Of a DNA stretch of 6,442 bases, positions 1 to 4,704 are shown one piece after another. A program made the translations under genes and the position numbers. A model generated the notes under the pieces. That model saw only the letters and a list, made by a program, of their open reading frames with translations, was not told the origin of the DNA and made no database searches. Position 1 is the stretch's first letter. Every line of letters starts with the position of its first letter. The stretch is from Sulfurimonas sp. (GTDB lineage: Bacteria > Campylobacterota > Campylobacteria > Campylobacterales > Sulfurimonadaceae), in assembly GCA_027063215.1 (NCBI GenBank), contig JAMOSE010000161.1, positions 1-6,442 of the forward strand, in the 5' to 3' direction.

Positions 1-30
1 AAACATATCAAGAAAACGCCAATTCTAATA

Positions 31-270
31 TCAAGTGCAATTTTCACCTAATCTAACTAGCGAACTTTTTGCTCATTTCACTAAAAAATGCTTGAGTGTT
101 TGCCAGAAGAGTTTGAAGGTGGGATGCGTGTTAAAAAATATACTTCCATCACAAAAACAACGCCGCTTACAGCAAGTAGAGATTTGTCTGATTTGGTACA
201 AAAAGGAGTGATGCAAAGTCATGGAAAAGGAAGAGGAGTTTTTTATACTTTAAGTGCAATTTCTACTTAA
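31..270 (+). repeat. imperfect 21-bp direct repeat (copies at 31-51 and 250-270)
   Basis: The stretch at 31-51 (tcaagtgcaattttcacc, then taa) recurs at 250-270 (ttaagtgcaatttctact, then taa) with 17 of 21 bases identical. Both copies are in the same reading frame and end in a TAA stop, giving the tails SAIFT* and SAIST*. The second copy is the natural 3' end of the Fic remnant. The first may therefore be the tail of an older, more diverged copy of the same gene, left after deletion. Chance similarity in AT-rich DNA cannot be ruled out. Confidence 0.35.
85..270 (+). pseudogene. C-terminal remnant of a Fic-family protein (winged helix)
   Basis: This open segment encodes about 60 residues resembling the C-terminal winged-helix domain that follows the Fic AMP-transferase domain in many Fic proteins. 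The pattern is a short helix (MLECLPEEFEGGM), then KKYTSITKTT, the recognition-helix stretch TASRDLSDLVQKG, and the wing GKGRGVFYTL. Fic proteins of this architecture are usually over 300 residues and carry the catalytic motif HxFx(D/E)GNGRxxR upstream. Nothing like that motif is readable in any frame of positions 1-84, and stops at 49-51, 58-60 and 82-84 close this frame. The only ATG (88) has no ribosome binding site. I therefore call it a gene remnant rather than a functional 60-residue protein. A small stand-alone DNA-binding protein, or an antitoxin-like product, is less likely but possible. Confidence 0.6.
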
Positions 271-362
271 GGGTGTTAAACAAAAAGTTTTAGAAGATTT
301 AAGTAAGAAAAAATATATCAAAAAAACGGTAAAATAATATGATTATATATGAAAGGTAAACA
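271..362. other. AT-rich intergenic stretch, no firm gene
   Basis: This stretch separates the Fic remnant from the downstream operon. One frame is open from GTG 254 to TAA 337 (27 codons, Lys-rich) but has no ribosome binding site and no recognisable family. It may be leftover coding sequence. The only other content is the presumed promoter and ribosome binding site of the downstream small ORF. Confidence 0.4.
330..335 (+). promoter_or_regulatory. candidate sigma-70 -10 box for the small ORF-xpaC-telA operon
   Basis: TAAAAT matches TATAAT at five of six positions and lies 27 bases before the GTG start at 363. No convincing -35 is visible, which is common in Campylobacterota, where the -10 box dominates. 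The surrounding A/T richness makes other hexamers (TAATAT, TATATA) possible. Confidence 0.3.
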
Positions 363-461
363 GTGTTGCTCCATTTACTCAAAAAAATATTAGGATTTTT
401 CTTTTTAAGCTTTTCGGTGGGTTTTGCTGCAATCTATCCTCTTATTGCAACATTTAAATAA
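363..461 (+). CDS. putative 32-residue single-pass membrane protein upstream of xpaC-like gene
   Basis: A GTG-started ORF encodes 32 residues: a short basic start (LLHLLKK) and then one uninterrupted hydrophobic helix (ILGFFFLSFSVGF AAIYPLIA) ending in TFK. It is preceded by a good ribosome binding site, AAAGG at 352-356, six bases before GTG 363; TTG 366 is an alternative start. Its TAA stop (459-461) is three bases before the ATG of the XpaC-like gene and in the same frame. The downstream gene lacks its own Shine-Dalgarno sequence, so this mini-gene probably couples its translation. The positive-inside charge suggests a small inner-membrane protein. I do not recognise a family. It could instead be an N-terminal segment of the XpaC-like protein separated by a single stop codon. 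Confidence 0.5.
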   Translation: MLLHLLKKILGFFFLSFSVGFAAIYPLIATFK

Positions 462-464
462 TTT

Positions 465-1286
465 ATGATAGATGCTATGTATAAACCAGAGGAACTAAGA
501 AAAACTCTTTTAAAACCATTTTTACTCTATTTCTTTGCTTTTGGTTTTATTTTCAATGTGCTTATTGCCCTATTTATGACAAATATAAAATCTTTTTTAT
601 ACAACAGCATAGCTTTAATCTTATATCTTGGAGTCTTATATTTAAGTAAACGAGGATTTCTTCAAGAGTATGAATACAAACAACATATATTTATCAAAGC
701 ACCAAAAATACCTTATAAACTTTTATCGGCTCTTCTTCTGACAGTAGTCGTCTTTTACAGTGCTTTTTTTATTGCACAGAAAAGCTTTATGGATGCAGGA
801 TTTTTATCGCTTGTAGCTTTGTGTGGGTACTATCTCTATTATGGTTTTGATCCACGTAAAGATAAAATTGACAATCTCGGAGATATCTCACAGGAGTTTG
901 TTTTTGAGACTATTTATGAAGCCAAAGAGAAGATAGCTTTCATAACAGATAAACTCCCCTCTATTCAAAGAGACTCCCTGAAAAACAAAATAGAAAATGC
1001 ACTAAACATTTCTGATGAAATAGTAAAAACCCTTCAGCAAGATCCAACAGATATCCGTGTAGCCAGAACATTTCTTATGGTTTATCTTGACGGCATAAAA
1101 GATATCATTATCGCTTATACTGAGATCAAAAGTGAAGATATCACCGATCAAACCCATCAACAACTTGAAGCGCTTTTTGATGATGTACAAAAGAGATTTG
1201 ACAAAGAGTTACTCAAGCTCAAAGAGAATAATCAATTTGATCTTGATGTAAATATCCAGACACTCAAAGAACAACTTAACAATTAG
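465..1286 (+). CDS. XpaC-like membrane protein (5-bromo-4-chloroindolyl phosphate hydrolysis family)
   Basis: This 273-residue protein has two parts. The N-terminal half is membrane, with four predicted helices at about residues 18-38, 44-61, 85-105 and 109-127. The C-terminal half (about 140-273) is a charged, helical cytoplasmic domain ending in the pattern LDVNIQTLKEQL, typical of XpaC-family proteins. The family is named after a Bacillus subtilis gene linked to X-phosphate hydrolysis, but no catalytic phosphatase motif is visible and the biochemical role is unknown. XpaC genes are typically followed by telA, as here (8 bases to the next ATG). The pair is associated with resistance to toxic anions and cell-envelope stress in other bacteria. 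There is no Shine-Dalgarno sequence before ATG 465 or the alternative ATG 477, so translation is probably coupled to the small ORF just upstream. Confidence 0.75.
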   Translation: MIDAMYKPEELRKTLLKPFLLYFFAFGFIFNVLIALFMTNIKSFLYNSIALILYLGVLYLSKRGFLQEYEYKQHIFIKAPKIPYKLLSALLLTVVVFYSAFFIAQKSFMDAGFLSLVALCGYYLYYGFDPRKDKIDNLGDISQEFVFETIYEAKEKIAFITDKLPSIQRDSLKNKIENALNISDEIVKTLQQDPTDIRVARTFLMVYLDGIKDIIIAYTEIKSEDITDQTHQQLEALFDDVQKRFDKELLKLKENNQFDLDVNIQTLKEQLNN

Positions 1287-1294
1287 GAAAAAAG

Positions 1295-2374
1295 ATGCAA
1301 CAGGAAAATGAAATGAAACAACTTACAGATCAAGAACAAGAGAGCCTTCAAAAAGCACTTGATGAACTTGATCTTACCAACAGAACAACGATTATATATT
1401 TTGGGGCAACAGCACAGGAAAAACTTGACGAAATTTCAAACCGAATGATAGAAGGAGTCCAAAACAACAAACTCGGAGCTGCAGGGGCTGCCTTAAATGA
1501 GATGGTCTCTTCTATCCGTGGATTTGACATAGACAAATACAATCCCAATCATAAACGCTCATGGTGGCAAAAAATTGTAGGCGCAAGTAAACCTGTTATC
1601 AAATTTATACAGGAGTACGAAAAAGTAAGGGACCAGATTGATCTTATCTCCAATGATCTAGAAAAACATAAAAGTACCCTCTATAAAGATATAGTAGCAC
1701 TTGATAAACTTTATGAATCCAATCTCGAGTATTTTAGAAGTTTGGAGATCTACATTGAAGCGGGAGCGATCAAGCTCAAAGAGCTAGAAGAAAAGATTAT
1801 TCCTGAGTATGAACAAAAAGTACAAGCGTCTAATAATGATATGCTTGCACTGCAAGAGCTTAAAGAGATCAGAGCGTATAGAGATGAACTAGAACGAAGA
1901 GTGCATGACTTAAGACTCTCTCGCCAAGTTACAATGCAATCGCTACCAAGCATCAGACTGATACAGGATAATAACAAGTCACTCATTTCCAAGATCACAT
2001 CAACCTTGGTAAATACCGTACCACTTTGGAGAAATCAACTTGCACAAACAGTAGCTATTTTTAGAAGCCATGATGCAGCCATGGCCACCAAAGAGGCAGC
2101 GGATCTAACCAATGAACTTCTTGAGAAAAATGCACAGGGTCTTCGAGATGCTAATGCCGAAGTAAGAAGAGAGATGGAACGAGGCATCTTTGATATCCAA
2201 AGTGTTCAAAAAGCAAATCAGACATTGATAGATACACTCAATGACTCTGTGAGTATAGCCAATGCAGGAAAAGAAGCCAGACTCAAAGCACTGCAATCAT
2301 TACAAGAGACAGAAAAAAATCTCAAAGAGACACTCCTTGCAACAAAAGCAAAAATTGAGAATATAGATCAATAA
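1295..2374 (+). CDS. telA: toxic anion resistance protein, TelA family
   Basis: This 359-residue soluble, almost entirely alpha-helical protein matches the TelA/KlaA family (Pfam PF05816) along its length. Recognisable stretches are a central RSWWQKIVG segment (about 88-96), repeated coiled-coil heptads through the middle, and the family hallmark QSLPSIRLIQDNN followed by VPLWRNQL and a long helical C-terminal tail. Members were first linked to tellurite resistance on plasmids. In chromosomes they are also tied to tolerance of cell-envelope antibiotics, and the molecular mechanism is unsettled. The ribosome binding site AGGA (1285-1288) overlaps the stop codon of the XpaC-like gene and sits six bases before the ATG, so the two genes are co-transcribed. 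The protein probably acts at the inner face of the membrane with the XpaC-like partner (inference from gene pairing). Confidence 0.88.
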   Translation: MQQENEMKQLTDQEQESLQKALDELDLTNRTTIIYFGATAQEKLDEISNRMIEGVQNNKLGAAGAALNEMVSSIRGFDIDKYNPNHKRSWWQKIVGASKPVIKFIQEYEKVRDQIDLISNDLEKHKSTLYKDIVALDKLYESNLEYFRSLEIYIEAGAIKLKELEEKIIPEYEQKVQASNNDMLALQELKEIRAYRDELERRVHDLRLSRQVTMQSLPSIRLIQDNNKSLISKITSTLVNTVPLWRNQLAQTVAIFRSHDAAMATKEAADLTNELLEKNAQGLRDANAEVRREMERGIFDIQSVQKANQTLIDTLNDSVSIANAGKEARLKALQSLQETEKNLKETLLATKAKIENIDQ

Positions 2375-2399
2375 AAAATTAAGTAGTAGTCAATTTTTT
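2373..2399. terminator. weak A/T-only bidirectional hairpin between telA and the HAD gene
   Basis: The arms at 2373-2382 (aaaaaattaa) and 2390-2399 (tcaatttttt) pair at nine of ten positions around a 7-base loop, gtagtag. The run of T follows on the plus strand and the run of A gives T on the minus strand, so it could stop transcription from both converging genes. It overlaps both stop codons. The stem has no G/C core, so it would be weak. Confidence 0.45.
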
Positions 2400-3225
2400 A
2401 GCCATTTTTCAAACTCTCAAGATAGCGTGCCACACCATCCTCATCATTGGTATGCGGCAAGACAATATCTGCTTTTGCTTTGACACCCTCTTGGGCATTG
2501 GCAACAGCAACTGCTTTGTTTGCCAGCTCAAACATCCCTATATCATTGTAATTATCTCCAAAAACAGTTAATTTCTCTAGATCGAACCCTGCTGCTTCAC
2601 TGACACTCTTTATGCCGTTAGCCTTATCGGCATCTTTGTGCAAGATAGTCAAAAAGTGACAGCCCATATAAGCTTCAGGTGCCAAAATATACTTTAATCT
2701 ATCAGCAAAAACTGCCTTTATCTCACGTTCCAACTCCAAAAGAATTGCCTCTTCTGCCATATAAACAATCTTAAAATTTTGCTCCAAAGCTCGGAGTTCT
2801 TTATGCTGTGAAGTGTGATCATCATTCGCGTAGCGTTTTATAATCTCCTGCTGATAAGGATTAAGCTTTGTTGCATAACGCATCGCTTCACTGAGTTCAC
2901 TGCCAAGAAGAGAGAGAACAAAAGGATAAATTCCAAGCTTCGCACCTATTTGTATAATGGTATCAGCTACCTCTTTGGAGATAAATTTGGTATCTATAAT
3001 CTTTTTATCGACAGTGGCAACAAGTGCTCCATCAAGAAGGATCATAGGAACACTCACAACTATGCCTTCTAAAAACTCTGCTGTTTTTTTGTATGTTCTA
3101 GCAGTTGCTATGCCAAAGATAAAGTTTTCTCCCGCACTATTGCAGATTTTTTTAGTATAATCACTAATAGATAAATCTGAACGCAAAAATGTATGGTCTA
3201 GATCTGTTATGTAAATATTTTTCAT
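2398..3225 (-). CDS. Cof-type HAD-superfamily phosphatase (subfamily IIB)
   Basis: A 275-residue HAD hydrolase with all four motifs: motif I DLDHT (nucleophile D8, acid/base D10), motif II threonine in ATART (T41), motif III lysine K201 in DKANG, and motif IV GDNYND (D224, D228), which binds magnesium. The long insert between motifs II and III (about residues 80-195) is the C2B cap that defines the Cof subfamily. Family members dephosphorylate small metabolites such as sugar phosphates, FMN or pyridoxal phosphate; the substrate cannot be told from sequence. The frame stays open further upstream (ATG at 3312), but those 29 extra codons are low-complexity antisense of the neighbouring dehydrogenase, while MKNIYITDLDHT is the classic HAD start. 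That start has no Shine-Dalgarno sequence, and a -10-like TATACT lies only six bases before it. The gene is divergent from the dehydrogenase. Confidence 0.88.
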   Translation of the reverse strand: MKNIYITDLDHTFLRSDLSISDYTKKICNSAGENFIFGIATARTYKKTAEFLEGIVVSVPMILLDGALVATVDKKIIDTKFISKEVADTIIQIGAKLGIYPFVLSLLGSELSEAMRYATKLNPYQQEIIKRYANDDHTSQHKELRALEQNFKIVYMAEEAILLELEREIKAVFADRLKYILAPEAYMGCHFLTILHKDADKANGIKSVSEAAGFDLEKLTVFGDNYNDIGMFELANKAVAVANAQEGVKAKADIVLPHTNDEDGVARYLESLKNG

Positions 3226-3229
3226 AACA
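3205..3229. repeat. 7-bp perfect inverted repeat over the HAD start codon
   Basis: TGTTATG (3205-3211) and CATAACA (3223-3229) are exact reverse complements separated by an 11-base A/T-rich spacer. The right arm includes the HAD start codon and lies 27 bases before the dehydrogenase start. It could be an operator for the divergent pair, but a 7-bp dyad in AT-rich DNA can arise by chance. Confidence 0.25.
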
Positions 3230-3231
3230 AG

Positions 3232-3237
3232 AGTATA
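3232..3237 (-). promoter_or_regulatory. extended -10 promoter of the HAD gene, possible leaderless start
   Basis: On the minus strand TGC-TATACT (hexamer at 3237-3232) is an extended -10 box, with TTCAAA as a possible -35 at a 17-base spacing. Only six bases separate the hexamer from the ATG at 3225, so transcription should begin at or next to the A of the start codon. The absence of a Shine-Dalgarno sequence fits a leaderless mRNA. Confidence 0.4.
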
Positions 3238-3255
3238 GCAAAAAGAGGTGGAATT

Positions 3256-3954
3256 TTGAAAAAAGCAGTAGTAACAGGTGCTAGTAGTGGTATCGGTCGA
3301 GCAATTACACAACGTTTACTCACACTCGGATACAGTGTTATAGGTATAAGTCGCACCATTGAAGACTCTTTGATCGGACATAAAAACTTTCAAGCAATCC
3401 AAACCGATTTGAGTGATCCGAAAGAGACACAGAAACTCTCTTTGCTCTTACAAGAGGAGGAGCTGTTTATACTTGTAAATGCAGCAGGCTTTGGAAGGTT
3501 TGCACCGCATGAAGAGCTCAATTTTCAAACCATTGAAGCAATGACACATCTCAACCTTACTGCGGCTATGATCCTAACAAATACAAGCCTGCGATCACTG
3601 AAAAAAAATAGCGGATACCTCATCAATATAAACTCCATCGAAGCACTTCGTGCAAGTAAATTTGCAGCTCTGTACTCTGCAACAAAAGCAGGACTAAAAG
3701 CCTTTGGCGATGCCCTTTTTGAAGAGACACGAAAGAGTGAGTTAAGTATAACAAACATTAACCCAGATATGACAGAATCTGCGTTTTATGATGAACTGCG
3801 TTTTGATGTGAGTAAAAAAGAGAATGAAAGACTACTGGCATCTGATATTGCCGATGCGGTTGAGCATATTCTCTCAATGCGAAAAGGTGCTGTTGTAAGT
3901 GAATATACTATAAGAAGTTTACACTTTGGTATAGAGAAAAAAACTAAGAGGTGA
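3256..3954 (+). CDS. short-chain dehydrogenase/reductase (SDR), classical type
   Basis: A 232-residue classical SDR oxidoreductase, cytoplasmic and NAD(P)-dependent. The cofactor motif TGASSGIG lies at residues 7-14 and the structural NAAG (in place of the usual NNAG/NAG) at 75-78. The catalytic triad is S127, Y140 and K144 (YSATK), and the post-catalytic loop NINPDMT replaces the usual PG...T. The length is normal for the family, and the substrate cannot be inferred. The start is TTG, chosen because it gives MKKAVVTGASSGIG with a strong ribosome binding site AGAGG at 3244-3248, seven bases upstream. The gene is divergent from the HAD phosphatase (30 bp gap). Its 3' end overlaps by 11 bases the 3' end of the convergent flagellar gene. 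Confidence 0.85.
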   Translation: MKKAVVTGASSGIGRAITQRLLTLGYSVIGISRTIEDSLIGHKNFQAIQTDLSDPKETQKLSLLLQEEELFILVNAAGFGRFAPHEELNFQTIEAMTHLNLTAAMILTNTSLRSLKKNSGYLININSIEALRASKFAALYSATKAGLKAFGDALFEETRKSELSITNINPDMTESAFYDELRFDVSKKENERLLASDIADAVEHILSMRKGAVVSEYTIRSLHFGIEKKTKR

Positions 3955-4198
3955 TATCGAGTCTGTTCTTTTGAGACTGCATTGTCGATTCTAAAAAGTC
4001 TTTATGTTTTTTGAGCTGTTTTAAAGAAGAAGCTGTTTCATTTTTCAATCGGTGTAACAGTTTCAAAGCCTCACTTACCAATGCAGCAGCCCGTTTCATA
4101 TCATCGACACTTTCAAACTTTGGCATCTCTCGCACCAATGTATCAATAAGCTCTGGATTTTGCTCAATAATGGCAAGTTGCAGCTTTTTAAGCCACAT
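3944..4198 (-). CDS. small helical protein downstream of fliS, candidate FliT-like flagellar chaperone
   Basis: This 84-residue protein has no obvious domain signature but is almost entirely alpha-helical, with many Leu, Lys, Glu and Gln residues. A coiled-coil stretch runs through about residues 40-75 (KLLHRLKNE...LKQLKKHKDFLE). Its ATG lies inside fliS (11-base overlap), preceded by GGAGAG at 4213-4208, nine bases away, so it is translationally linked to fliS. In many bacteria the gene after fliS encodes FliT, a small all-helical chaperone of the filament cap FliD, about 100 residues long. Position, size and helicity suggest that role, but sequence evidence is only compositional. It is convergent with and overlaps the SDR gene by 11 bases. 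It could also be a FlgN-like or unrelated small flagellar protein. Confidence 0.6.
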   Translation of the reverse strand: MWLKKLQLAIIEQNPELIDTLVREMPKFESVDDMKRAAALVSEALKLLHRLKNETASSLKQLKKHKDFLESTMQSQKNRLDITS

Positions 4199-4559
4199 GC
4201 GTATTTTCTCTCCACGCTTCTAAAAGACCTTTAAAGACTTGACTCACCTCATCAAGTTTTGTAGCATCATCTTTAAGATTGGCTTCTGCTAAAAGCTTAA
4301 TTTGATAATTATATAATCCTTCTAGATATGCAGCAACATCTCCCTGTGATGCATCCAATACCGCAATAAGCTCTGTAACAATAGCCACAGAACGGTTTAT
4401 CCAGTAAACTTTTTTTTCACAATTACCATCTTTTATAGCTTTTTTTGCCTGAGCATTAAAGCGAAGTACACCCTCATATAACATTTCTATTAATTTAAAT
4501 GGTGATTCTATTGCTACATTATTCTCAATATATGAGTTATATGCCATTGAAGCGTGCAT
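4188..4559 (-). CDS. fliS: flagellar export chaperone FliS
   Basis: A 123-residue FliS, the cytoplasmic chaperone that binds the C-terminal helices of flagellin, prevents premature assembly and delivers it to the flagellar export gate. The N-terminal family pattern is clear: AYNSYIENNVAIESPFKLIEMLYEGVLRF (quoted in parts: the N-terminal Tyr, ESP, and LIEMLYEG box). It is followed by INRSVAIVTEL and the C-terminal LLEAWREN box, as in Helicobacter and Campylobacter FliS. The frame is open to an upstream ATG at 4601, but ATG 4559 gives the usual FliS length and has the ribosome binding site AAGGA at 4571-4567, seven bases away. The longer start would also lie upstream of the expected transcript start. 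It heads a two-gene unit with the small protein after it. fliD is not next to it, unlike many genomes. Confidence 0.92.
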   Translation of the reverse strand: MHASMAYNSYIENNVAIESPFKLIEMLYEGVLRFNAQAKKAIKDGNCEKKVYWINRSVAIVTELIAVLDASQGDVAAYLEGLYNYQIKLLAEANLKDDATKLDEVSQVFKGLLEAWRENTHVA

Positions 4560-4591
4560 TTGAAAATCCTTTTTTATATATCTTACGTGAG

Positions 4592-4618
4592 ATATCGACA
4601 AAGTAAAAAATTTATTTA
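4592..4618 (-). promoter_or_regulatory. sigma-28 (FliA) promoter of fliS
   Basis: Reading the minus strand, TAAA (4618-4615), exactly 15 bases, then GTCGATAT (4599-4592) match the FliA consensus TAAA-N15-GCCGATAA at 10 of 12 positions. The CGATAT core agrees with the form seen in Campylobacterota. Transcription should begin near 4585, leaving a leader of about 26 bases that contains the fliS ribosome binding site. Confidence 0.7.
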
Positions 4619-4648
4619 GCTAATTTATGAAGTTTTTTACCCAATTGA

Positions 4649-4665
4649 TGGTACTATTTTTGCTT
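4649..4665 (+). promoter_or_regulatory. sigma-54 (RpoN) promoter of pseBC
   Basis: TGGTACT-ATTT-TTGCTT fits the sigma-54 consensus TGGCACG-N4-TTGCW. The invariant GG (4650-4651) and GC (4662-4663) are separated by exactly ten bases. Transcription should start near 4675, about 30 bases before the pseB ATG. RpoN with the FlgR activator drives the middle class of flagellar genes in Campylobacterota, which suits a gene for flagellin glycosylation. Confidence 0.75.
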
Positions 4666-4704
4666 AAACATCATTACAATGTACTCAAATCAGGATAAAC
4701 AACA

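Noticed and set aside
254..337. 27-codon Lys-rich ORF between the Fic remnant and the mini-protein
   Set aside because: No ribosome binding site, no recognisable family, and composition expected from A-rich intergenic DNA; mentioned only as possible leftover coding sequence.
1750..1998. 82-codon Ser/Leu-rich minus-strand ORF inside telA
   Set aside because: Its composition is the reverse complement of the coiled-coil codons of telA; no start signals or family features.
3226..3312. 29-codon upstream extension of the HAD gene to an ATG at 3312
   Set aside because: The extra residues are Cys/Ser/Thr-rich antisense of the dehydrogenase cofactor motif, lie upstream of the predicted promoter, and HAD proteins of this family begin just before the DxD motif.
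3960..3985. Possible terminator hairpin AGTCT...AGACT after the dehydrogenase
   Set aside because: Only a 5-bp stem, no following T-run, and it lies inside the coding region of the convergent gene.
4560..4601. 14-codon longer start for FliS
   Set aside because: The longer form would start before the predicted transcription start and overlap the sigma-28 promoter; the shorter start has a well placed AAGGA and matches family length.
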